DNA of 64,000 bases from Stutzerimonas stutzeri (lineage in GTDB: Bacteria; Pseudomonadota; Gammaproteobacteria; Pseudomonadales; Pseudomonadaceae), in assembly GCA_002339675.1 (NCBI GenBank), contig DDKB01000015.1, forward strand, positions 167,828 to 231,827, given 5' to 3'. Shown one piece after another: positions 26,284 to 35,253 of the stretch. Position 1 is the stretch's first letter, and every line of letters begins with the position of its first letter. The notes below the pieces were generated by a model. The model had not been told where the DNA came from and made no database searches. It saw only the letters and a list, made by a program, of their open reading frames with translations. Made by a program: the position numbers and the translations under genes.

Positions 26284-27462
26284 ATGCAATCAGTCGTCAT
26301 CGTCGCCGCCACCCGCACTGCCGTCGGCAGTTTCCAGGGTGCGCTGGCCGGCGTCCCCGCCGTCGAACTCGGCGCCGCAGTCATCCGCCGGCTGTTGCAA
26401 CAGACCGGGCTCGACGCGGCCGAGGTCGACGAAGTCATTCTGGGTCAGGTTCTGACCGCCGGCGCAGGGCAGAACCCGGCACGCCAGGCGGCAATCCGGG
26501 CCGGGCTGCCCCATGCAGTTCCGGCGATGACCCTGAACAAGGTCTGCGGCTCCGGGCTCAAGGCGCTGCACCTGGCCGCCCAGGCGATCCGCTGCGGCGA
26601 CGCCGAGGTGGTGATCGCCGGCGGAATGGAGAACATGAGCCTGGCACCCTATGTCATGCCGGCGGCGCGCACCGGCCTGCGCATGGGCCACGGCAAGCTG
26701 CTCGACAGCATGATTCAGGACGGCCTGTGGGATGCGTTCAACGACTACCACATGGGTATCACCGCTGAGAACCTGGTGGACCGGTACGGCGTCACCCGCG
26801 AAGCGCAGGACGCTTTTGCAGCGGCGTCCCAGCAGAAAGCCTGCGCGGCAATCGAGGCGGGTCGCTTCCGCGAGGAGATCACCGCCATCGAAATCCCCCA
26901 GCGCAAGGGCGATCCGCTGATTTTCGATACCGATGAACAGCCACGCGCCGGCACCACCGCCGAGAGCCTGGCCAAGCTCAAGCCCGCCTTCAAGAAGGAT
27001 GGCAGCGTTACCGCCGGCAATGCCTCCAGCCTCAACGACGGCGCCGCTGCCGTGCTGCTGATGAGCGCCGAGAAGGCCGAGGCGCTGGGCCTGCCAGCCT
27101 TGGCGCGCATCGCCAGCTACGCCAACGCCGGCGTCGATCCGGCCGTCATGGGCATCGCGCCGGTGTCTGCGACCCGCCGCTGCCTGGAAAAAGCCGGCTG
27201 GACGCTTGATCAGCTCGACCTGATCGAGGCCAACGAAGCCTTCGCCGCCCAGGCTCTGTCGGTGGGGCTGGAACTGGGCTGGGATGCCGACAAGGTCAAC
27301 GTCAATGGCGGCGCTATCGCCATCGGGCACCCCATCGGCGCCTCGGGCTGCCGGATCTTGGTCACGCTGCTGCACGAGATGATCCGCCGCGACGTCCACA
27401 AGGGCCTGGCCACGCTCTGCATCGGCGGCGGCCAGGGCGTGGCGCTGGCCATCGAACGCTGA
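26284..27462 (+). CDS. Acetyl-CoA acetyltransferase (thiolase II)
   Basis: 392 residues from the ATG at 26284, with AGGAGAGC just upstream; the earlier in-frame ATG encodes no family sequence. Active-site cysteine C88 is in LNKVCGSGLKAL, the catalytic histidine in GHPIGASGCRI and the second cysteine in LCIGGGQG. It condenses two acetyl-CoA, or cleaves acetoacetyl-CoA. The degree of match suggests a PhaA/AtoB-like enzyme; no other polyhydroxyalkanoate or fatty-acid gene lies nearby. A terminator follows. Confidence 0.92.
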   Translation: MQSVVIVAATRTAVGSFQGALAGVPAVELGAAVIRRLLQQTGLDAAEVDEVILGQVLTAGAGQNPARQAAIRAGLPHAVPAMTLNKVCGSGLKALHLAAQAIRCGDAEVVIAGGMENMSLAPYVMPAARTGLRMGHGKLLDSMIQDGLWDAFNDYHMGITAENLVDRYGVTREAQDAFAAASQQKACAAIEAGRFREEITAIEIPQRKGDPLIFDTDEQPRAGTTAESLAKLKPAFKKDGSVTAGNASSLNDGAAAVLLMSAEKAEALGLPALARIASYANAGVDPAVMGIAPVSATRRCLEKAGWTLDQLDLIEANEAFAAQALSVGLELGWDADKVNVNGGAIAIGHPIGASGCRILVTLLHEMIRRDVHKGLATLCIGGGQGVALAIER

Positions 27463-27477
27463 TAGTCGCAGCCTCGC

Positions 27478-27498
27478 GCCGGCTATGGCCGGCTTTTT
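27478..27498 (+). terminator. Terminator after the thiolase gene
   Basis: GCCGGC-TATG-GCCGGC followed by five T, 15 nt after the stop. Confidence 0.7.
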
Positions 27499-27537
27499 CC
27501 GCTAGACTGCGCGGCCCTCTCCCAGGAGTCGCCGCGC

Positions 27538-28554
27538 ATGCCCTCTCTCGACCAGGCGCTGCGCGCCGCCCTGCATCACCGCACCGCCCTGCTGGCCGAC
27601 CTGCACGCGCAGAACACCGACTGCTACCGGCTGTTCCACGGCAGCCAGGAAGGCGCCCCGGGCCTTACGGTCGACCGCTACGGCCCACAGTTGCTGGTAC
27701 AGAGCTTTCACCAGCCGCTCCATCGCGAGGCCCTGCTGGCGCTGCACCAGCAGAGCTGCGCGGCGCTCGGATTGCCCCTGGCGCTGGTCTACAACGATCG
27801 TTCCCAGGGCAACTCGCGAATTGACCGCGGCGACCCGGTATACCGTGCCGACGCCGCCGCGCTGGAGGACCGGGTCGGCCGGGAATGGGGGCTGAACTAC
27901 CGCGTCCGCGCGCGCCACGCCGGCCAGGACCCGCTGCTGTTTCTCGATCTGCGCAACCTCAGGGGCTGGATCAAGGCCAACAGCACCGGCCGCTCGGTGC
28001 TCAACCTCTTCGCCTACACCTGCGGAGTCGGGCTCTGCGCGGCCGCCGGCGGCGCCCGCGATGTGCTCAACCTGGACTTCGCCGACAGCAACCTGGCAGT
28101 CGGCCGCGAGAACGCCGCCCTCAACCCGGCGCTGGCGCCCATGCGCTTCGTCCAGTCGGATTACTTCCCAGCGATCCGCCAGCTGGCCGACCTGCCGATC
28201 GCCGCGCGCCGCGGTCGTCGGCTGCCCGATTATCCACAGCTGGTGCCCCAGCAGTTCGACCTGGTCGTGCTGGACCCGCCTGCCTGGTCGAAGAGCGCCT
28301 TCGGCACCGTCGATCTGTTGCGCGACTACCAGAGCCTGCTCAAGCCCGCCCTGCTCGCCACGGCCGACGACGGCGTGCTGGTGTGTTGCAACAACCTGGC
28401 AAAGGTTGACCTTCAGACCTGGCGCGAGGAGGTCCTGCGTTGCGCGGCAAAGGCGGGCCGACCGGTCCGCGATTGCCAGGTGCTGCCGCCGGCAGCGGAC
28501 TTCCCCTCGACCGACGGCAAGCCACCGCTCAAGGTGCTGCGGCTGCAGCTGTGA
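27538..28554 (+). CDS. Class I SAM-dependent methyltransferase of the RlmI/RlmK-like type
   Basis: 338 residues. FHGSQEGAPGLTVDRYG, then LFLDLRNLRGWI, the SAM-binding motif I VLNLFAYTCGVG, and catalytic motif IV VVLDPPAWSKSAFG define a 23S rRNA cytosine C5-methyltransferase-like fold. It is shorter than RlmI and the N-terminal PUA domain is reduced or missing. Methylation of rRNA is likely but the exact site is unknown. It begins 75 nt after the thiolase stop, behind the terminator, and has no clear partner gene. Confidence 0.8.
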   Translation: MPSLDQALRAALHHRTALLADLHAQNTDCYRLFHGSQEGAPGLTVDRYGPQLLVQSFHQPLHREALLALHQQSCAALGLPLALVYNDRSQGNSRIDRGDPVYRADAAALEDRVGREWGLNYRVRARHAGQDPLLFLDLRNLRGWIKANSTGRSVLNLFAYTCGVGLCAAAGGARDVLNLDFADSNLAVGRENAALNPALAPMRFVQSDYFPAIRQLADLPIAARRGRRLPDYPQLVPQQFDLVVLDPPAWSKSAFGTVDLLRDYQSLLKPALLATADDGVLVCCNNLAKVDLQTWREEVLRCAAKAGRPVRDCQVLPPAADFPSTDGKPPLKVLRLQL

Positions 28555-28637
28555 CCGCAGACGGCACGCCGGCGCGAGAGGAACCCGGGTGTCGTGCCAT
28601 ACTCCAAGGCAGTCCATCGCCTGGAAAGTAGGTCCGC

Positions 28638-31586
28638 ATGCCCAACGGAATGAAGCGCATCCTTATCGGTCTGGCGACCGCCCTGGTCGTCTACAGCCTG
28701 TTGGGGTTTCTGATCCTCCCCGGCGTGGCGCAGCGCGTCATCAACCAACAATTGGCCCAGTATGCGACGGTTCCGGCGCACCTGGAACGGGTCGAACTCA
28801 ATCCGTTCAGTCTCGAACTGGCCCTGCACGGTCTGCGCATCGGCGAGGCCGGCGCTGAACAGCTGGGCTTCGAACGGCTGGCTCTGGATCTTCAATGGGA
28901 CAGCCTCTGGCACCGCTCGCTGCACCTGGCCGATGTCGAGCTGGTCGGGCCGAATGCAGAGGTGCTGTTCGATACCCGTGGCACGCTGAACCTGACCCAG
29001 CTGTTCGAACTGCCGGAAAGGGACGCGACCGAGCCTGAGGCCGACAGCGAGCCGCTGTCGCTGCGCATCGACCGCCTGCAACTGGCAAAGGGGCGAGTGC
29101 ATTTCGCCGATCGACGCCCCGGGGAGCCTATCGACCTGCTGTTCGACTCACTGGATTTCCAGCTGCAGCATTTCGCGACACGCTCCGATGACGCCGCCGA
29201 CGCGGTGCTGACGGCCAAGGGACCCGAAGGCTCGCAGATCGACTGGACGGGCCAGCTCAACCTGGCGCCGATCAGCTCGACCGGCCGGCTCGAAGTCAGC
29301 GGGCTAGCGCTGAAGACCTTCTGGCCGTACGTGCGCGACGTGGCGCCGCTGGTGTTAAAGGACGGGCAACTGAGCCTGAAGACTGATTATCGGCTCGACC
29401 TCGCCAGCGGCACCTCGCTGAACTTGAACGATGCCAGCGCGACCCTGACTTCGCTGAGCCTCGACAGCCCCGACGCCCAACCGCTGCTGCGCTTGCAGCA
29501 GGCTAGGCTCGCCCAGGTGTCGCTCGACCTGCAGCAGCGCCAGGTCACCCTGGGCCAGTTGCGCAGCGAGGGCCTGGAAAGCTGGCTGACCCGCGAGGCC
29601 GATGGCCAGCTCAACTGGCAGCGCCTGCTGGCGGGCAAAGCCGATGCCCCTCGGCCCGGTCAGCCGACCGAAACTGCCGGGGACCCGCCCGAGCCGGACA
29701 CGCCCAAGCCGTCCAATCCTGAACCGGCTGCGCAGCCCTGGCGCGTGCTGCTGACCGATGCGCAACTGCAGAAGTACCAGTTGCACCTGGCCGACCGTGT
29801 ACCCGAGCAGGACGTCGAGCTCGAGGTCGGGCCGCTCGACCTGCATGTCCAGCATTTCGACAGCCGCGGCGACAGCCCCATGTCGCTCAGGCTGAATACG
29901 GGCGTCGGCAAGCAGGGCTCGCTGAGCGCTGAGGGACAACTGGCGTTGACGCCGGTGCAGGGTCAGTTCGCCCTGACACTGCAGGGCATCGATCTGCGCC
30001 TGGCGCAGCCCTACCTGTCACCCTTCGTTCACCTTGAACTGCGCAGCGGCCTGCTGGGCGGTCAGCTCCAGGTGGCCCTCGAAGGCACAGATCCCCTCTC
30101 CCTGCAGGTTGGCGGCGCTGCCGAGGTGACCCAACTGCACACGCTGGACACCATTCAGGAGCGCGACTTTCTGAAATGGCGCTCGCTCAAGCTGGACGGA
30201 CTGGACTATCGCTATCCGAACGCGCTGCAAATTGCCCGGGTCGACCTGGAGCAGCCGTACGCCCGCTTCATCATCAACCCGGACCTGACGACCAACATTA
30301 ACGACCTGCTGGTCGCCAAGCCGGCCTCCACGGCGCCCGAGCCACCCGCCACGCAGCCCGACGCGCCAACGTCTCAGGAGGAGCCACTTGCGCTGCACAT
30401 CGGCGGCATCCGCATCGTCGACGGTTCGGCCAATTTCTCCGACCTGAGCCTGCGGCCGCCCTTCATCACCGCCATCCAGGAACTGGAGGGCGATATCGGC
30501 ACCCTCGACAATCGCCAGCACAGCGCGGCCAGCGTCGATATCAAGGGCAAGGTGGACCGCTACGCGCCGGTCAGCATCGAGGGCAGCCTGACGCCCTTCG
30601 ACCCACTGCAAAGCCTGGATATCGCCACCCGCTTCCGGCGGGTCGAGCTGACCACCCTGTCGCCGTACTCGGCCAAGTTCGCCGGCTATCGCATCCGCAA
30701 GGGCCGTCTCAACCTGGACCTTCACTACCGCATCCAGCAAGGCCAGCTGAACGCCGAAAACGAAGTGGTGCTGGAGCAACTGCAGCTTGGCGAGAAGGTC
30801 GACAGCGAGCAGGCAGTGGACCTGCCGGTGCGCCTGGCTGTCGCGCTGCTGAAGGACAGCAGCGGCACCATCGCGCTCAAGCTGCCGGTGCAGGGCGACC
30901 TGAAGAACCCGCAGTTCGACGTGATGCCCATCGTCTGGCAGACCTTGCGCAACCTGGTGGTGCGCGCCGTGAAGTCGCCGTTCAAGTTTCTTGGCGGCCT
31001 GGTCGGATATGAACAGACCGACCTCAGCGAGGTGCCATTCGCCCCGGGCAGCAGCGAGCTGAGCAAAGAAGCTCGCAGCCGGCTCGATGCCCTGGCGGGC
31101 GCGCTGAAAGAGCGCCCTGTGCTGCGCCTGGAGATCGAAGGCATGAGCGCTCCGGCGCTCGACGGGCCACTGCTTGCAGAACAATGGCTCGAGCGCGAAT
31201 ACCAGCAGACCTGGTACAAGGTGCTGCAGCGCCGCGGCGACACGGTCCCGGCCGACCCTGCCGACCTGCAGATCGGGGAAGAGGAAAAAAAGGCCATGCT
31301 CGAAGGCATCTACCGCAGCCGGCTGCAACAGCAACCACCGAAAGAATGGCAGCAGCTCGATGAAGAAACACGTACCGGGCTGCTGCGCCAGGCCATCCTC
31401 GACAGTCGCGCAGGCAGCACGGCACTGTTGCGCCGGCTGAGCCGCGAGCGTGCGGGCAGCATCAAGGACTATCTGGTCGACAAGGCGCAGCTGGCCGCTG
31501 ACCGCGTCTACCTGCTCGACACCGGGATCAGCCAAACGCCGCAGGACCAGCAGGTGTCCACCGTTCTGCACCTGGAGGCCGAATGA
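28638..31586 (+). CDS. DUF748 protein, large AsmA-like envelope protein
   Basis: 982 residues, one N-terminal membrane anchor (about 5-25) and then a long periplasmic part with the beta-rich repeats expected of the DUF748/AsmA-like lipid-transfer families. A proline-rich insertion lies at about 340-365. An in-frame ATG four codons later, MKRILIGLATALVV, could be the real start. The C-terminal PFAPGSSELSKEARSRLD stretch resembles an OmpA-like segment. Pseudomonads keep this gene near the BON gene; a role in outer-membrane lipid transport is inference. The DUF2845 gene overlaps its stop. Confidence 0.8.
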   Translation: MPNGMKRILIGLATALVVYSLLGFLILPGVAQRVINQQLAQYATVPAHLERVELNPFSLELALHGLRIGEAGAEQLGFERLALDLQWDSLWHRSLHLADVELVGPNAEVLFDTRGTLNLTQLFELPERDATEPEADSEPLSLRIDRLQLAKGRVHFADRRPGEPIDLLFDSLDFQLQHFATRSDDAADAVLTAKGPEGSQIDWTGQLNLAPISSTGRLEVSGLALKTFWPYVRDVAPLVLKDGQLSLKTDYRLDLASGTSLNLNDASATLTSLSLDSPDAQPLLRLQQARLAQVSLDLQQRQVTLGQLRSEGLESWLTREADGQLNWQRLLAGKADAPRPGQPTETAGDPPEPDTPKPSNPEPAAQPWRVLLTDAQLQKYQLHLADRVPEQDVELEVGPLDLHVQHFDSRGDSPMSLRLNTGVGKQGSLSAEGQLALTPVQGQFALTLQGIDLRLAQPYLSPFVHLELRSGLLGGQLQVALEGTDPLSLQVGGAAEVTQLHTLDTIQERDFLKWRSLKLDGLDYRYPNALQIARVDLEQPYARFIINPDLTTNINDLLVAKPASTAPEPPATQPDAPTSQEEPLALHIGGIRIVDGSANFSDLSLRPPFITAIQELEGDIGTLDNRQHSAASVDIKGKVDRYAPVSIEGSLTPFDPLQSLDIATRFRRVELTTLSPYSAKFAGYRIRKGRLNLDLHYRIQQGQLNAENEVVLEQLQLGEKVDSEQAVDLPVRLAVALLKDSSGTIALKLPVQGDLKNPQFDVMPIVWQTLRNLVVRAVKSPFKFLGGLVGYEQTDLSEVPFAPGSSELSKEARSRLDALAGALKERPVLRLEIEGMSAPALDGPLLAEQWLEREYQQTWYKVLQRRGDTVPADPADLQIGEEEKKAMLEGIYRSRLQQQPPKEWQQLDEETRTGLLRQAILDSRAGSTALLRRLSRERAGSIKDYLVDKAQLAADRVYLLDTGISQTPQDQQVSTVLHLEAE

Positions 31587-31894
31587 AGCGCGACGACCGG
31601 TGCCCTTCCCGGCTGGCCACCCTCCTGGCTGCCGCTCTGCTGAGCCCACTGGTGCAGGCGCAAAGCCTGCGCTGCGGCAGCGACCTCATCAGTACCGGTG
31701 ACCGCGCGTTCGAGGTCGAGCGCAAGTGCGGCGAGCCCTTGCAGCGCGACTTCGTTGGCTACACGCTGAGCGCCAATGAGCGACGCGAAATGGCGCGTGA
31801 GGAATGGGTCTACGGGCCGCGAAACGGGGTATTCAGCATCTTGACGTTCGAAGGTAACCGCCTGGTCCAGATCGAAACACGCCGCGCCCACTGA
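31583..31894 (+). CDS. DUF2845 periplasmic protein, first copy
   Basis: 103 residues with a signal peptide ending near VQAQS. The DUF2845 core reads LRCGSDLISTGD, FEVERKCGEPLQRD and EEWVYGPRNGVFSILTFEGNRLVQIETR. Two cysteines are conserved in both copies. Its ATG overlaps the DUF748 stop, so it is translationally coupled to that envelope protein. Function unknown. Confidence 0.8.
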   Translation: MKRDDRCPSRLATLLAAALLSPLVQAQSLRCGSDLISTGDRAFEVERKCGEPLQRDFVGYTLSANERREMAREEWVYGPRNGVFSILTFEGNRLVQIETRRAH

Positions 31895-31910
31895 CAGAGG
31901 AGACGATGCG

Positions 31911-32219
31911 ATGAGATTGACAGGCGCTGTCCTGGCGGCCCTGCTCGGCGCGCTTGGCGCGGTCGATGCACAGGCCTCGTCGACGTTCCGTTGTCGCAGC
32001 ACCCTGGTCAGCCTGCAGGCCACCACCGCCGAGGTCGCGGCCAAATGCGGCGAGCCATCGGCGCGCGCCCTGACCGGCTACCGGGAAATCATCGATGACT
32101 ACGGGTTCCGCCAAGAAGTCCCCGTCGAGGAATGGACCTACGGGCCGACTAACGGCATGTACCACTTCCTGCGTTTCGAAGGGAATCGCCTCACCCGGAT
32201 CGACAGCGAACGCCAATAA
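31911..32219 (+). CDS. DUF2845 periplasmic protein, second copy
   Basis: 102 residues, paralogue of the preceding gene: signal peptide to about VDAQASS, then FRCRSTLVSLQATTAEVAAK, CGEPSARALTGYREI, EEWTYGPTNGMYHFLRFEGN. The same two cysteines and the WxYGPxNG block are kept. A GGAGACG site precedes its ATG and it starts 17 nt after the first copy. Tandem duplication with sequence divergence suggests different partners or regulation. Confidence 0.8.
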   Translation: MRLTGAVLAALLGALGAVDAQASSTFRCRSTLVSLQATTAEVAAKCGEPSARALTGYREIIDDYGFRQEVPVEEWTYGPTNGMYHFLRFEGNRLTRIDSERQ

Positions 32220-32243
32220 AAAAACCCGCTGCGAGCAGCGGGT
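32217..32243 (-). terminator. Terminator of the BON gene (minus strand)
   Basis: ACCCGCTG-CTCG-CAGCGGGT on the minus strand, followed by T7. It overlaps the stop of the plus-strand DUF2845 gene and may act in both directions. Confidence 0.8.
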
Positions 32244-32264
32244 CCTGGCACCGGCGGTGCGGAA

Positions 32265-32666
32265 TCAGTCGACGGCTTTCAGGCCATCGGCGGAGACGTC
32301 TTTCACGCCCTCGATACCCTTGGCCTTTTCGATTGCCATCTCGCGTTGCGCTTCGCTGGCAACGGTACCGGACAGCGATACCACGCCGTCGTTGGTCTCG
32401 ACTTCGATTTTCATGCCCGGCGTGGAATCACCCGCCAGCAATGCAGATTTGACCTTGGTGGTGATCCAGGTATCGGACATGGCTTCACCGGCTTCATTGG
32501 CAGTGTGCTCGGCCGAATTTTCCAGGTCGCTGTCGGCAGCTGCCAACATCATGGGCTGGGCGTCGTTCAGTGCAGGCGTGACGTCGGCGAACGCAGCCCC
32601 GGCCAGCGGCAAGCTCAAAGCGGTAGCGATAGTGGCAGCGGTAATAGAGGTCTGGATCTTGTTCAT
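32265..32666 (-). CDS. Periplasmic BON-domain protein (OsmY-like)
   Basis: 133 residues. The signal peptide ends near AGAAFA-DVT; an acidic linker leads to one BON domain (SDTWITTKVKSALLAGD, VVSLSGTVASEAQREMAIEKAKGIEGVKDV). BON domains bind lipid surfaces and are often induced by osmotic or envelope stress. The ATG at 32666 is preceded by ACAGGAGTGC; the GTG nine bases earlier is less likely. A sigma54-like promoter lies 64 nt upstream, unusual for this family. It ends at a strong terminator. Confidence 0.87.
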   Translation of the reverse strand: MNKIQTSITAATIATALSLPLAGAAFADVTPALNDAQPMMLAAADSDLENSAEHTANEAGEAMSDTWITTKVKSALLAGDSTPGMKIEVETNDGVVSLSGTVASEAQREMAIEKAKGIEGVKDVSADGLKAVD

Positions 32667-32729
32667 GAATAGCACTCCTGTTTCTCATAGTCGCTGCGGC
32701 ACAGTCCTGCCGCAGAGTCACACTAAGCA

Positions 32730-32748
32730 ACGCAAGCGGCATGCCAAA
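32730..32748 (-). promoter_or_regulatory. Sigma54-like promoter of the BON gene
   Basis: On the minus strand the sequence reads TTGGCATGCCGCTTGCG: the -24 GG (32744-32745) and -12 GC (32732-32733) are 10 nt apart, with the family words TGGCA and TTGC. Its activator is unknown; A/T-rich DNA upstream could bind IHF. Confidence 0.6.
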
Positions 32749-32900
32749 ACACGAATAACAATAAAAACCAATAAAATCACAAACTTACCTTTTATGCAGT
32801 ATCTCTTGGCCACTAGCACTCTGCATGTTTCGCCCAGCTGAGGCGTGCAGTCTGCAATGCAGGTTGGCCCGCCTCGGCTCGTTTCGCTTATCGGAGGCAA

Positions 32901-32925
32901 AAAAAAGAGCCCCGAAGGGCTCTTT
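32901..32925 (-). terminator. Terminator after pnp
   Basis: AGAGCCC-CGAA-GGGCTCT with A-rich and T-rich flanks on both sides, so it could stop transcription in either direction. It lies 18 nt past the pnp stop. Confidence 0.8.
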
Positions 32926-32942
32926 TTACTAACGTCGGCAGA

Positions 32943-35048
32943 TCAGGCGCCGGACGCCTCGGCAGCAGCAACGTCCTTGATGGACAGCTTGATACGGCCG
33001 CGATTGTCCACGTCCAACACGAGCACCTTTACTTCCTGGCCTTCCTTCAGGACGTCGGTGACCTTTTCGACACGCTGATCGCTCAGCATCGAGATGTGCA
33101 CTAGGCCATCCTTGCCCGGGAGGATGTTGACGAAGGCACCGAAGTCCACGATGCGCTCGACCTTACCGACATAGATCTTGCCAATCTCTGCCTCGGCAGT
33201 GATGCCAAGTACGCGCTGCTTGGCAGCCTCGGCAGCTTCCTTGGTTTCACCGAAGATCTTGATCGAGCCGTCGTCTTCGATGTCGATCGAAGCCTTGGTC
33301 TCTTCACAGATCCCGCGGATGGTGGCGCCGCCCTTACCAATGACGTCGCGGATCTTGTCCTGATCGATCTTCATCGCGATCATGGTCGGGGCGTTGGCCG
33401 ACAGCTCGGTGCGCGACTGAGCGATGACCTGGTTCATCTGACCGAGGATGTTCTGGCGCGCCTCGAGGGCCTGGCCCAGGGCAATCTCCATGATCTCTTC
33501 GGTGATGCCCTGGATCTTGATGTCCATCTGCAGCGCGGTGACCCCTTTGGCGGTACCCGCCACTTTGAAGTCCATGTCGCCGAGGTGGTCTTCGTCACCA
33601 AGGATGTCGGTCAGTACGGCGAATTTCTCACCTTCTTTCACCAGACCCATGGCGATACCGGCGACCGGCGCCTTCATCGGCACGCCGGCGTCCATCAGTG
33701 CCAGAGAAGCACCGCATACCGAGGCCATGGAGCTGGAACCATTGGACTCGGTAATTTCCGAAACCACACGAATGGTATACGGGAACTCGTCCGCGCTCGG
33801 CAGCATCGCTGCAACCGAACGACGGGCCAGGCGGCCATGACCGATTTCGCGGCGACCGGTTGCGCCCATGCGGCCACACTCACCCACCGAATACGGCGGG
33901 AAGTTGTAGTGGAGCATGAAGGGGTCTTTCTTCTCACCTTCGAGGGTGTCGAGCAGCTGCGCGTCACGCGCCGTACCGAGGGTGGCGACGACCAGAGCCT
34001 GGGTTTCGCCACGGGTAAACAGCGCCGAGCCGTGAGTCTTGGCTAGCACACCAACTTCGATGTTCAGGCCACGCACAGTGCGAGTGTCACGACCATCGAT
34101 ACGCGGCTTGCCGTTGACGATGTTCTCGCGAACGGTGCGGTATTCAATCTCGCCGAAGGCCTCTTTGACTTCGCTGGAAGAAGGCTGGCCTTCTTCACCG
34201 GAGAACTTGGCGACGACCTGGTCTTTCAGCTCACCCAGGCGCGCGTAGCGGTCCTGCTTGACGGTGATGGTGTAGGCCTCGGAGATAGCCTCACCGAACT
34301 CGCTGCGGATGGCGGCCAGCAGTTGAGTGTTTTCAGCCTTCGGCTGCCAATCCCAGGTCGGCTTGCCGGCTTCGGCGGCCAGCTCGGTAACCGCCTGAAC
34401 GACAGCCTGGAACTCGTCGTGAGCGAAAAGAACTGCGCCCAGCATCTGGTCTTCGGTCAGCTCCTTGGCTTCGGACTCGACCATCAGTACGGCATCTTTA
34501 GTACCGGCTACGACCATGTCCAGGCTGGAGGCCTTGAGCTGCTCGTAGGTCGGGTTCAGCAGGTAGCCGGTCTCGGGGTGGAAGGCGACACGAGCAGCGC
34601 CGATCGGGCCGTTGAACGGAATGCCGGAAATCGCCAGCGCGGCCGACGTACCGATCATCGCAGCGATGTCCGGATCGGTTTTCTTGCTCGTCGATACGAC
34701 GGTGCAGATGACCTGGACTTCGTTTTGGAAGCCTTCCGGAAACAGCGGACGGATCGGACGGTCGATCAGGCGCGAGGTCAGGGTTTCCTTTTCGGAGGGA
34801 CGCGCTTCACGCTTGAAGAAGCCGCCGGGGATCTTGCCCGCTGCGTAGGTCTTTTCCTGGTAGTGGACCGAGAGCGGGAAAAAGCCCTTGCTCGGATCGG
34901 CCGTTTTAGCACCTGTGACGGCGACCAGAACGGCCACATCGTCATCAACGGTGACCAGTACAGCGCCACTGGCTTGACGGGCAATACGGCCCGTCTCGAG
35001 GGTTACGGTCGACTGACCGAATTGAAATTTCTTGATTACCGGGTTCAC
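32943..35048 (-). CDS. pnp: Polyribonucleotide nucleotidyltransferase (PNPase)
   Basis: 701 residues from a GTG at 35048 with AAGGA 7 nt upstream; the reading frame further upstream has no family similarity and the N-terminus NPVIKKFQFGQSTVTLETG is standard. Two RNase PH domains, a KH domain and a C-terminal S1 domain (VGKVERIVDFGAFVNI, SDQRVEKVTDVLKEGQEV) are present. PNPase phosphorolyses RNA from the 3' end in the degradosome and is usually autoregulated at its leader. rpsO precedes it, with a hairpin between them. Confidence 0.97.
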   Translation of the reverse strand: MNPVIKKFQFGQSTVTLETGRIARQASGAVLVTVDDDVAVLVAVTGAKTADPSKGFFPLSVHYQEKTYAAGKIPGGFFKREARPSEKETLTSRLIDRPIRPLFPEGFQNEVQVICTVVSTSKKTDPDIAAMIGTSAALAISGIPFNGPIGAARVAFHPETGYLLNPTYEQLKASSLDMVVAGTKDAVLMVESEAKELTEDQMLGAVLFAHDEFQAVVQAVTELAAEAGKPTWDWQPKAENTQLLAAIRSEFGEAISEAYTITVKQDRYARLGELKDQVVAKFSGEEGQPSSSEVKEAFGEIEYRTVRENIVNGKPRIDGRDTRTVRGLNIEVGVLAKTHGSALFTRGETQALVVATLGTARDAQLLDTLEGEKKDPFMLHYNFPPYSVGECGRMGATGRREIGHGRLARRSVAAMLPSADEFPYTIRVVSEITESNGSSSMASVCGASLALMDAGVPMKAPVAGIAMGLVKEGEKFAVLTDILGDEDHLGDMDFKVAGTAKGVTALQMDIKIQGITEEIMEIALGQALEARQNILGQMNQVIAQSRTELSANAPTMIAMKIDQDKIRDVIGKGGATIRGICEETKASIDIEDDGSIKIFGETKEAAEAAKQRVLGITAEAEIGKIYVGKVERIVDFGAFVNILPGKDGLVHISMLSDQRVEKVTDVLKEGQEVKVLVLDVDNRGRIKLSIKDVAAAEASGA

Positions 35049-35192
35049 GGTGGTTCCTTCTTTATGTTGCCTTGGGGAAAACTTTCTCACGCCTCGCGGG
35101 CTACGCCACGCGCGAAGCGCTTGATTCGAATGCTTGGGCAGTGACGGGTATCGAACCCAGGCGCTGTCCAGAGGTGTAGCTCTGAAAGGCAA

Positions 35193-35226
35193 AAGCTGGA
35201 AGCAGGGCAAGCCCCACTTCCAGCTT
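35193..35226 (-). terminator. Hairpin between rpsO and pnp
   Basis: AAGCTGGAAG / CTTCCAGCTT with a 14-nt loop, then TTTT on the minus strand. It could terminate some rpsO transcripts or be the RNase III-type processing site that controls pnp in E. coli. Confidence 0.5.
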
Positions 35227-35253
35227 CGGCATTCAGCTTTGCACCCGCATCGC

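Noticed and set aside
35140..35165. GGGTATCGAACCC as a tRNA T-arm remnant
   Set aside because: No acceptor, D or anticodon arms can be built around it.
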